The notes under the pieces: generated by a model
The model's input: the letters and a program-made list of their open reading frames with translations, nothing else
What the model was told of the DNA's origin: nothing
The model's database searches: none
Part shown: piece by piece, positions 34,083-43,837 of the stretch
Numbering within the stretch: the stretch's first letter is position 1
Layout of the letters: each line of letters begins with the position of its first letter
Position numbers and translations under genes: made by a program
Assembly: GCA_022606135.1 (NCBI GenBank)
Contig: JABYQN010000002.1
Location: 3,286,001 to 3,350,000, forward strand
Source: Fomes fomentarius
Lineage: Eukaryota; Basidiomycota; Agaricomycetes; Polyporales; Polyporaceae
Direction: 5' to 3'
Length of the DNA stretch: 64,000 nucleotides

Positions 34083-37000
34083 ATGTCCTCTCGGTCGTCC
34101 ATAGGTGAGCAGCGAGTCCTTGTGTGTCGCCGGGTGAGAGTGCGCTTTGTGCGCATGTATCTCTAAGGTATTCCGCGCCTTCGCGGTGGGTATAGCGTGA
34201 CGCCGCGGCGTCGAGGCTCGACATGGGCAATGTTCCAACGTGATGAAAGCCGCAGGGTGGACTCGGATGCACATGTTGACGCCACGGCGTATGGTGGGGT
34301 TTAGACGAGGCGCTCGAAGCTACAGAGGCGGTAGAATACGGTCCATACTGTCTGTTGCTTCGAGCCCTCCAAGGCCCGCGCATCCGAAGCGTCGGCCATA
34401 GCGCCGTCATCATGGCATCATGGCAGGGTACCTGATCTTCCATAAATGCGTATTCATCCAGAGCCAGTCGGAGGACCGGTGTCGAAGTACTATTCGAAAG
34501 CAGCCGGATGGTCAGCGGTCGTATTTACGCTGGACGCTCTGCTGCTCTGACGTGTCCAGTGCTGCGACCCTACTCCCCTCTTTCCCCTGTGCTTGGTTTT
34601 TATCTTGTCGCTGCCTGCGCCCGACTTCGTGGCGTCGGACAGAGCGCAGTGGTCTGGCAGTTAGGCCCCGCGCGCCCGTCCAACGGTCTTGCTGACCTAG
34701 ACATTAGGTACAAGCCTGTCGACATCGGCGCTGTCATCGTCTGGCAGTGTCGTTTTGTCTTCGACTTTATCGATATTATCGTCGTCGGTTGGCAGTGTGG
34801 AAAGTTCTTCCGCGGCCCCTTCGTCGACAGTACCTGTTGCCTCTGGTGTATCATCCAGTGGGGCGTCGATACCATCCTCGTCCGGAACTTCTGGCTCGAT
34901 CTCTGTGCCATCCACTTCAATTGGTTCCTCGTCGTTGCTTGTGTCCACTTCGATCTCTGCCCCGGCTTTGTCGAGCTCCGGAAGGAGCAGCTCGCTCGTT
35001 TTGCCCATTGCGGTTCCCTCCGAAACCCTCCCTGACCAGGTCATATCGTCTTCAGCGAGTTCGCGAGCCTCCGTTTCTCCACAATCCGCCGCCCGTGCAA
35101 CATCTGTATCGCCCAATACCTCGAGCGTTGAGATAGTGTAGGTCTTCCTTCATTATCTTCGGAGTTACCGTGCTGACAATGGAGATAGTGATACCGTGAA
35201 AATGAGTGACACTCAAACGTCCACGGAGACTTCCACGCGGGCTCCTGCACAGGGCGCATCGGAAACCTCCACGCAGTCGACGTCACCGGCGACTGTCACA
35301 AAGACTGAAGCTGCTGGTGGCCCAAGCCCTGCCCCGTCTGCCTCAGAGTCGTCGCAGAGCACCACTGCTCCTGCCCTTCCTACCACCGCGTCCTCTTCCT
35401 CACGCCCGTCATCTGTCTCCTCAATCGCGACTACCGCCGCAAGCACGGTGTCACGTCCGACCTCAGCCTCTCAAAGTCCACCGACCGGACCCGCAAGACC
35501 TGTGGATCCAGACTCGCCTTCGGATACGGATAGGCCAAGCTCCACGAATTCGGTCCAAGGGGTCAGTTCGAGTTCTTTGCCTCCTTTGACTACTTCCCTT
35601 TCCCACGAGCCTACTCAGTCGCTCCCTGGCATACCAATACCCATTCCTACTCCCGCGTCCAGTACTATTCCTGTCCCAGTCGTGCCTCCTTCCTCTGCGG
35701 CGGTTCCTAGTCCCACCCATACCACACGAATCATTGTCGTTAGACCTCCCGCCGCCACTGCCGCCTCCTCCCCGTCGCAACCCATTCTGACTCAACCACT
35801 TGCCCAGACACATGGGGCGCCTCCTTCACCTGCCCAGTCGTCTCCTGATTCTGCCGTGACCACGGCGCCCCCCGCCCCAGTTCCTTCTCCTGATTCTCCT
35901 GTTTCCCGTTCCAGTGACAATGGTTCTAAAGATACTCCTGGCATTGTGCAGGCTAACGCAAAGACACCCACCGCGACGAGCACGATCACGGACGTGCCGG
36001 AGACGACGCTGTCCACGCCCGTCTTCGTCACAGTGACGGACGCAAACCACCACCAGTCGCTGTCGGAGCCGCCGATATTCACGAGTATTGGCGTGTCGAC
36101 GATGGGTGATGGCTCGCTCGTTAGTGTTACGCATGTAATCGCCAACCCGACAGGTATCTGGGGTGTCTCTGAGGCCTCTTCATCATCAGGGTGAGACATA
36201 TCATATGCTGTGTGACTATTGTGTATTCATGGTCCGACTTCTTCTACAGGTTCTTCTCGAACAGCAAGGCTGTAGCAGGTGTCTTTCTCGCCGTCGGCAT
36301 CATCATCGCTGGCGGGATTGGGGCAGTTGTTTGCCTGCTGCTCCGCCGCAGAAAACGTCGCACTCCGCGATTCCTCAACAACATCTCGCGGCCATTGCCC
36401 CTCCCCGACAACCCGTTCGAAGACCCGCGCAGCCTCTCGCCGCCACCACAGATGCGCTACGCCTCCGGGTATACCGATCGCACGCTCATCATCGGAGGCG
36501 CGGCGAACGAGGCCAACCGCCCCGCGCGGAGTCCGTTCGACGACGACATGGAGCCCGCGTCCGCGCAAGCTTCGGTCAGTCACCACAGCCATGAGCCCAT
36601 CAACGGGCTTGGTCTCGCTGGAATTGGTGCAAATGGTCGCAGGGCAAGTGTGAGCGGCCGTCGTGCCTCTGTGGAGTCGCGGCCCCGTAATCCGAGCGGG
36701 AACAGTTCGATTGGCATCGCGCTCACCAGTGACATGCGCATCGACGCCTCGCGCAGCCACAGGCCAGTGCCTTCGTCGGCCTCTACGCGCTCCTCGCCCT
36801 CTCTCTACCCGCCCTCCCTTCCCGTGCTAAACGGCGAAGACAACCAGAGCCTTGTCGATATCCCACTGAGCACTGCGAACAACAGCACGACCCGAGTCGG
36901 CGCCCTCCCGTTCTCCCCGACGGCCGCCGACCGCGCGAACCGCGTCTCCTCCCCGACCACGCGCAAGCCGGTCCCAGTTCATTCGGACATCGCTGAGCCC

Positions 37001-37580
37001 CGCACGCCCACCACGCCCACGATGATCACCCCGCTCTCGCCTGCCCCGCGCAGTCCCCAGCAGATCCAGGCACAGCAGACGAAGCCACCCGTCCTCCCGC
37101 CGCGCAGCCCCCTGCGCCGGAACAGCTCGCGCTCGCCCCCGCCCGTCCTCGCGAGCATCCAGACGCAGCTGCGCAAGCCCGAGGAAGCCGCTACCCAGCA
37201 GCTGCAGTCGCAATCGCAGTTCCAATTGTACGCGCCGCTCACGCCCCCTGCATCGCTCTCGTCCACCTCCTCCCCCGTGGGCTCGCAATCCGGGCACGAG
37301 CCGCCCAGCCCGGCGAGCACATTCGGGAACACTGGGGTGCATAGCAAGGCGCCGAATCCGTTCGGCGACGCGTATGTTGCTACTACTGCCCAGAGCCAGT
37401 TCTCGGGGAGCCCAACGTCTACGGCGAGTGCCAGTGCGGGCAGGCGGGATACCTTCTATTCGAGAGTTGGCGGACAGCAGGTGTGTCTTCATCTTCATAC
37501 TTCTATTCAGGTTGGTAGCGGGGAAACTCATGGATCATCGTGATCTACAGCGACGTCCGAGCGTCGAGTGGAAGGCCTGA
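34083..37580 (+). CDS. Ser/Thr-rich one-pass membrane protein, putative wall sensor (A)
   Basis: The design resembles Mid2/Wsc stress sensors: a long Ser/Thr/Pro-rich outer part, one membrane helix and a long cytosolic tail. Firm exons are 34708-35137, 35189-36190, 36250-37480 and 37551-37580. The helix is SKAVAGVFLAVGIIIAGGIGAVVCLL, followed by RRRKRR. The 400-residue tail has many Ser/Pro sites, PVLPPRSPLRR (SH3-ligand-like) and SGRRASVESRPR; it ends RRPSVEWKA. The 5' end is unsure: ATG 34083 (MSSRSSI, then a gtgagc donor) matches the phase of the 34708 exon, but that intron would be about 600 bases, so a missed exon or other start is possible. No signal peptide was found. The sensor role is inferred. 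Confidence 0.7.
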
Positions 37581-38079
37581 AGCACCTGTGTACCCGGGGC
37601 CCATTAAGATCGAACCTATCGTCGTTCATCCACCGAGTCTTCTCGTGGGCATCCCGCTTCCTTCCGCGTCCGTTATCCGCACGAACACGAGTGTTACCCG
37701 TCTGCGTGTCCTCGGAATGTATCATACGCACATACTTGAACTCTTACCATCGCGGCAGCCCCGCTCTATCCTTGGATTTCGATCCCATGCACGCATAGAA
37801 GCCGCCCTACTGGCACATGCCCCTTACAGACACGAGCCCATAAATGAGTTGACTTCTAACGACGACGACGCCTTTCTGTTGTTCACTGTAACACCGGATG
37901 CGCCCTTGTATGTATAACAATCGCAAAAGCACTGTATTTTACACGTTACATGAATATCCAAGTCTTCTGCCCTTCCCTTCTAAGTACGTGGTGATCCCGC
38001 TATATGGTGCCTGCTCCTGTATGCCTGCCTGCTCCTCTTCCCTTCCTCCATAGCTTCCACGACCCATCTCGAGACGATC
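37581..38079. other. Convergent intergenic region
   Basis: These 499 bases lie between two convergent stops. An open frame crosses it (37540-37917, +) but reads as a 3' extension without recognisable content. Confidence 0.45.
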
Positions 38080-39525
38080 TCATGTACTCGAGGCGGCCGT
38101 GATGATTCGCTCGGAATCGGTCGCGAATCCGTAGCTCTGTGGGGCTAAACTGTCAGCAGGAACAGGGAACGTAGCAAAGTGACGATGTCCTGACGTACCC
38201 CACCGGCGTTATACAAGACGCTCTCCAGCGCACCCGGAGGCGAAGTGGTCGCGACGCAGTCCTGCACGAGGATGCAGTCGTATCCGCGGAAGTACGCGTC
38301 AACGAGGGTACCCAGCACGCACTGTGCAGACAATGAACCGTTGGGGCGTCCGAGTCAGTCGTCGTTGCACTGGAACGGACGAGACGAGAAGTAGCATCCG
38401 GACTGACCTGGTCCGCATTGACACCCGCGAAGAACAGCGTGTTGATTCCCTGCTCCTGGAGATAGAGGTCGAGCGCCGTCTGCCCGCCCCATATGCCGCT
38501 CATCCTGCGCACGTATGCGAAGAGCCGCCGTCAGTCCGCAGAACCCCAAAAGCTTGACACTTGGCCCATCTCCTGGCTGTCTGTTCTCACCCGCCGCGCC
38601 GACGCATGTGCGCGCGATGCACGGCAGCGGCAGATGGGGGATGCCGTACAAAGTGTACAGAAGTGAGAAGCCCACCTATTCTTGTGGATCCAGACGTCTG
38701 CGCCCTCGTTCCGGCCCTCCTCGTACAGGCCCTGGAGCGGGCCATACAGTTCGGAATTGAACTCTCCGCGCATCAGCAGGCGGCCGAACGGTTCTGCGAG
38801 CTGCGAGCCGAACCCGCCGTGTCCGCCCTTCATGAAGCCGCGGACGAGCGAGGGTGGGATGGTTGTGAGCTCGTGCTCTGTGAGGCCCCAATTCCTGTGA
38901 GCCGCCACATAAGTGGGGTCAGCTGTCGGACACTGTGGGGTGCAAGATGAGTGTAGGGACGTACACCCAGAGAATCTTCACGCCGTGCGCCCGCAGTGGT
39001 GGGACGAGGTTCATGATCGGAATGACGCAGTCGAGGCCGGTAGGGTGGTCTCTTAGGTCGGGATGGAGGAAGAAGCTATGCACAAACGTGAGTTTCGAAC
39101 AAACTTGCCGCATCCTCACCCACACGCATTCGGGCAGTCCAGTAGACTCACTTCTGCATATCGATAATCACGACTGCGCTGTGCCTGCTCGCAATGCGCA
39201 CGACGCGATCGCCGTCGACGGGTATGTCCAACTGGGTCTCCTTGATCAGGCGAGGCAGCGGCACATCGTGAGTAGCGTTCTCCTGCGCGACGTCCCCCTT
39301 CTCGAGCGGGTCTTTCGGGAGGTGGGTCGTGCGCGTAACGTCAACGAGGCCATTGGGGTATTCGACCCAGAACGATGCGGCGTTGCCGTACTCTGTCGCG
39401 AACGGAACGCGGGGGCGTTTGACCATGTCGAGGATGGGGGTATCGTGCTTGGGTACGGAGGTCGATGTGGGTGTTTGAGAGGAGGAAAGGACAGGCGTAA
39501 CGCTGTGCGCGGTGCGGTTGCCCAT
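38080..39525 (-). CDS. Isochorismatase-like cysteine hydrolase
   Basis: This is a member of the isochorismatase-like hydrolase superfamily, which cleaves C-N or C-O bonds with an Asp-Lys-Cys triad. ATG 39525 opens a 120-residue N-terminal part, then AVVIIDMQKFFLHPDLRDHPTGLD with the catalytic Asp. Next are GVKILWV, NWGLTEHELTTIPPSLVRGF, DVWIHKNRMSGIWGG (candidate Lys), TLFFAGVNADQCVLGTLVDAYFRGYDCILVQDC with the nucleophile Cys, and LYNAGG. The last exon reads SYGFATDSERIITAAS and a Thr, stop TGA at 38080. The N-terminal extension is longer than in bacterial members (about 180 residues) but is common in fungal ones. Substrate is unknown; nicotinamide, ureido or isochorismate-type amides are possibilities. 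Confidence 0.85.
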
Positions 39526-39880
39526 CAATTAGTACGAGTCGGACGCGTCTCGGGGGCCTCAAAGGATAGAGGTGGGGAGCTGGCAGGCAGGGAGGGGGCT
39601 GGCTGAGGGCGAGGCGAGCCATTAGAGGGAACTGACCGTGTGCAAGGACTGGAATGGCGGCGTGAATAGATCCGATAAGGTGGGAGTCCAATCTTGTCCT
39701 ATTCTCGTCAAGTCACGTTATCGCGTCCCATTTTGACTGCAATCGCGTTGGCGCTGGTCCTTCAAGTCAGTGCCCGACGCGTCCACCTGATCGCGACAAC
39801 TCACAAAGTCTCGACCATGTGTATAATAACATTACAGAGCACCGTTCCAAAACGATAAAATAGTACAGCAACGCCTCCGC

Positions 39881-41295
39881 TTACTCAACATTCGGGTCGA
39901 CCTTCACCACAACCTTGCCCGTCGCCCGGCTCGTCAGGATGCGCTCGTACGCCTTTTGCACATCCTCGTACGCGTACACAGAATCCACCAGCGGTCTCAC
40001 TTTCCCTGTGCATACGATCAGCGTCCCTCCCACCACAGCGCCAAGCCCAAGCGCAGGACGTACCCTCTTCAACCAGCTTCGTGAACGGGCCCAAGTTCGT
40101 CTCTCTGTTCGGCGTGAACTGTACCAGCCTCCACTTGCGCCTCACCCCGCCAAGGAACGACGGCTGCAGCAGTACCTTCCAAGCGAACCTCGAGTAGTTC
40201 CCAATTCCGCTGCCCTGCGGTCCGACCGAGATAAATATGCCTCCGGGAGCGAGGTAGGCGGGGCTCTTCACATAGAGCGTGGGCTCGAGGAATCCAACCG
40301 TCTCCAAGAAGACGTGGAACTTCGGATTCGGGTTCGACGCGATGAGCTGCTCGTGCAGGGGTGCCTTCGTGTAGTCGAAGAACTACGCATCTCAATCAGC
40401 CCCTCCGTTCAGCGTACCCAACCCCCGAACTCGAACTCGGATACAGAACAGGAACGCACCTCATCCGCCCCCAGACTCCTCACATACTGTTCGTTCTTGC
40501 CCGATGCGCTCGCCGCAACGTGCGCGCCCTTCGCCTTCGCGATCTGGATCGCAAACGAACCGACCGCAGTGCTCCCGCCGTTAATGAACACCGACTGGCC
40601 CTCCTCGAGCTGCGCCATTGCAACGAGCGCGTGATACGCGGTCACCCCCGCGACTCCAAGGCCCGCCGCCTGCGTGGGCGTGACGTTCTTGGGGCGTACG
40701 ATGACCTCAGATGCGAGCATGCGCGTGTACTGTGCGAGTGCACCGTAACCGTTGGTGAACACCCGGGCTGGAAATATGGAGAGGATAGTTCACATAGAAT
40801 GAAGGAGTAGGGCACGGGCGTCGCAACGGGATAGATCAGAGCCATGGCAGGGAGGAGCTATGAGATGCTGCATGCACTACTCACTGATAGGCATCAAGCC
40901 AAAGACCTCATCGCCCTCCTTCAAGTCCGTCCCGTTCCCGTTGACAACGACGCCCGCTACGTCGAACTCGTGTGCCTGTATGCGCTTCACCAGGAACGAG
41001 GGCGCCAAGCCCAAGATTTTGTGCCCGCTGCACCGTCAGCGTACGCGTGTCAGCTAGCTCGACGTCCAGTTACTTGTAACGCGAACGAAAAGTCGACTTA
41101 CACAGGATTCAGCGCGGCCGCCTGCACCTTGATGAGGACCTCCCCCTTCTTGAGCTTGCTTGGAACAGGCGTCTCAGCCAACTCGAGCACGTCCGCAGGC
41201 TTGCCGCTGCGGATGGCGCGCCAGGACTTCTGTGTCGCCGGGATCGTGCCGGGCGTAGAGGTGGATGTGGATGTGGGCTGTTCTTTAACGGACAT
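39881..41295 (-). CDS. Zinc-less MDR family NAD(P)H oxidoreductase
   Basis: This is a medium-chain dehydrogenase/reductase of the quinone-oxidoreductase type, close to RTN4IP1-like proteins. ATG 41295 opens MSVKEQPTS, then WRAIRSGKPADVLELAETPVPSKLKKGEVLIKVQAAALNPV (GroES-like fold). The cofactor domain has TAYHALVAMAQLEEGQSVFINGGSTAVGSFAIQIAKAKGAHVAAS, which supports NADPH binding. FHVFLETVGF and APGGIFISVGPQGSG follow. An apparent frame break near 40070 is a normal short intron (gtacgt to gcacag) joining LVEEG to KVRPLVDSVYAYEDVQKAYE. It ends TGKVVVKVDPNVE, stop TAA 39881. No zinc-binding Cys cluster is seen. Substrate is probably a quinone or enone. Confidence 0.88.
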
Positions 41296-41559
41296 GTCGT
41301 CGTTCGTACGCGCTTCGTAGATGGTAGAGAGGGCGGGCTGTCGAGGTGGTGGTAGAAAACAAAGAGAAGGGCTAAGCTAAAGGGCGCGAGATCCGCAATT
41401 CGGAGAATGAGAACGTAGAGGGAAAAGGTCCGAGGGTCACTGTGAGTGTTCTCCTCACATGCGCGCGTCATATATACGCGACGCGCACATACGCGTACGC
41501 TTCCGACGCGAGCACTGGACACAGCACGCGTCGCCCCTCGGCCAGGTACTATCGTGCCC

Positions 41560-41611
41560 GCAGTGTTCGCCGCGATCGCAGTATTCGCCGCGACCCCAGT
41601 GTTTGCTGTAT
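41560..41611. repeat. Three-copy 18-bp tandem repeat
   Basis: Units at 41560-41577 and 41578-41595 differ at two positions (CAGTRTTCGCCGCGAYC form). A third decayed unit starts at 41596. It lies about 265 bases upstream of the MDR gene start. Confidence 0.7.
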
Positions 41612-41825
41612 AACGCAGATCCCGGTGATTCTAGGTCGCATCAGTTTGGGGTGGGAAAGTTGACAAATACACTGATCTGTGTTTCATGGCTACAGAATAC
41701 CCAAACCACAAGCCATAGGCGCCCGTGAGCGTCGTGGACACAATATTGATGCTCACTCGAGGCAACTTGAATAATACTTCGAGTTATTCCATTCATTCCG
41801 CTACCCCTATGTTCAGTACGTATGC

Positions 41826-41985
41826 GCCGGCGTAGCGAGCAGCCCGTCCTGACGGAGACTAGTGATAGGTCCCGGCAATACTTGATGATAGCTCCCGACA
41901 ATACTTGATGATAGCTCCCGGAGTCCGTGCGTGCCGGCGTAGCGAGCAGCCCGTCCTACCAACGGAGACTAGTAATAGCTCCCGA
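41826..41985. repeat. Compound direct repeat
   Basis: A 25-bp unit beginning GCCGGCGTAGCGAGCAGC occurs at 41826-41850 and 41933-41957, exactly 107 bases apart. Both copies are followed by ACGGAGACTAGT and a TCCCG-ending tail. Between them a 23-bp unit (CAATACTTGATGATAGCTCC...) is tandemly repeated at 41876-41898 and 41899-41921. Confidence 0.85.
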
Positions 41986-42279
41986 CGGAGGAACGATAGC
42001 GCCATCAGTCCCATTCTTGACCAACGTGGCTTGGACGTTGTTGACTGGGATGCAGTCGAGAGAAATATTCGGCGGTTGTGCAATGTAGGTTGGCTCGGGT
42101 CAGCATGGGGCTCGATTACCGTAGGGAATAGCCGAAATTGAATATCAGGCAGTGTGCTCAAGTCTATGTTGACACCTAAGACGCGAGATGCGTTGGTACG
42201 TGGTGACGGTTAATGTTGAAGCAGGCGGGTTGACGGACAAGTAGAAGGAAAGGGGGAATGGCAGAATGTAGAAACTACT

Positions 42280-42709
42280 TACAGTGCCTTGCATAATTCT
42301 GTGAACATACCAAATCGGGAAGACGCCCATATTTCACGCCGCCACCGGTACCGCCGACCATAGTATTACTTGCATTGCGAACGAGCCTGAATCTAGCTAT
42401 GAAGATGCTGTAGATCTCTATGAACTGAGTATTAAGGTGACATTTCATATGCCTTACAAGCCCTGAAGAGTCTCAGGCAGTCATTGCAAGTCTGAGTCCA
42501 AGTCAGCATCTAGACTCTTGCAGTAGAACTCCGAGTCCAAAACCCCACTGGTACTGACTTATTGCAACATCACATCATCTCTCCTCCTCCCTCATTTGAT
42601 CTGAAGCATCGTATCAGTTCTATGTTGAGGATACGTGGCGGTAGGCTCCTGGCTACTTACTGCCCGACTGCCACCTCATTGTGTTCACAGAATTATGCAA
42701 GGCACTGTA
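42280..42709. mobile_element. Tc1/mariner-type MITE
   Basis: A 29-bp perfect inverted repeat lies at 42279-42307 and 42682-42710. The element proper starts CAGTGCCTTGCATAATTC at 42282 and ends with its reverse complement at 42707. It is flanked on each side by TA (42280-42281 and 42708-42709), the target duplication made by Tc1/mariner transposases. CAGTGCCTTGCA is also the typical Tc1 end. The 426-bp interior has no transposase frame, so this is a non-autonomous copy. The identical ends suggest recent movement. Confidence 0.85.
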
Positions 42710-42782
42710 ATTAGTGGATTATCTAGGACAGCGTGCATGCCTAGATATGACATCTTTGTATCAGCCTACGTGTCACGAGATC

Positions 42783-42802
42783 GAACAAAGGGCCCTTTGT
42801 TC
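42783..42802. repeat. 20-bp perfect palindrome
   Basis: GAACAAAGGG is followed directly by its reverse complement with no spacer. It lies 73 bases from the MITE. Its role is unknown: it could be a dimeric protein-binding site or chance. Confidence 0.6.
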
Positions 42803-43837
42803 AATTCCGTGACAGGTAAGCTGTCCCAAACATATCATGCATGTTTAGGTGCCTTGCGTCTTGGTTTGCACGCTGTGTAGCCCCCTCGTCCAGCGGCTGA
42901 CGTGATGATCCCCTTGCTACTCAAGTGGCAATTCGGACCGTGTCTCTCCGGGGGTGGAGTGCCCGTTTTGGTGTGCCCCTTATCAACGTATGGCATTAAC
43001 ACACTGAATGCAACGGAGGGAAGTAGAGGTGAGATGGCGTCCGTGAGGGAATTGGAAAGGAAGGTGGCAGGTCACGCTAGGAGTGGAAAACGTGGATTGC
43101 GCAAGACTGGAAGAAGACATGATATTTAGTGGGGTAGCGCTGGGCGGACTGTGATGGTTGATATGATTGAGATGTCGATTATGAGTGGAAGGAAGCAGGC
43201 ACTGCTATCACACAGAAGCACGGTAAAGCACCCGGCGCTGGGAGGTCTGGCGTCTGGCAGTAGATAGGTCAGGCAGGCATACCGGTGCTTGTGGCGTACG
43301 CACGGACATGTCGCGGGCGGGCAGACTAAAAGGCAGAGAGTCTGAGGATACTGGAGGGCGGCCAAGGAGATGATCGGATCGAGGAATGTCGAAAGTGCCG
43401 GAAGGCGAGCGGTTGGAACGCGCCAGATGCGTGGTGAGCAATGCCGGGCAAAGGGAGAGGCGGCAGACGTCAGACAGTCTCTGCCATCCATTCTCTCGGC
43501 CGGTGCTGCCCATCCATGACTGATTTTCACCCTCTCGCGAGCTTGCCTCTGCTCGCGCCACCATCGACGACCGATCTTTCTGTTCGCGACCAGGCTCGTC
43601 GCGGGCAGAAGGGAGGGATGCATCGCGCGGGGCGAGGCCGCGACTCGGAGGAGCGGGTGATGGATAGACGCCGGGCGGATTGAGACATGACGTTTCGGCT
43701 ATTTTCGCATGGAAGAGGACTCGGGGATGAATAAAGTCGAGCATGGCCCTCGGCGCGCGTCCGCTGTGCTTCCCATAGCCCTCCGCTGTCCCCGCCTCTC
43801 CCGACAAAGTCATGCCCACTCCCCTATACACTTGACT

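Larger units (their letters stand above)
41296..43837. other. Gene-poor, repeat-bearing region
   Basis: This 2.5-kb stretch has no convincing gene. It holds an 18-bp tandem repeat near 41560, a compound direct repeat at 41826-41985, a MITE at 42280-42709 and a 20-bp palindrome at 42783. Minus-strand frames of 165 and 211 codons at 43126-43843 overlap each other in different phases, show no family content and abut the promoter side of the next gene. Confidence 0.6.

Noticed and set aside
40010..40080. Apparent frame shift in the MDR oxidoreductase
   Set aside because: A normal intron (gtacgt to gcacag) joins LVEEG to KVRPLVDS in frame.
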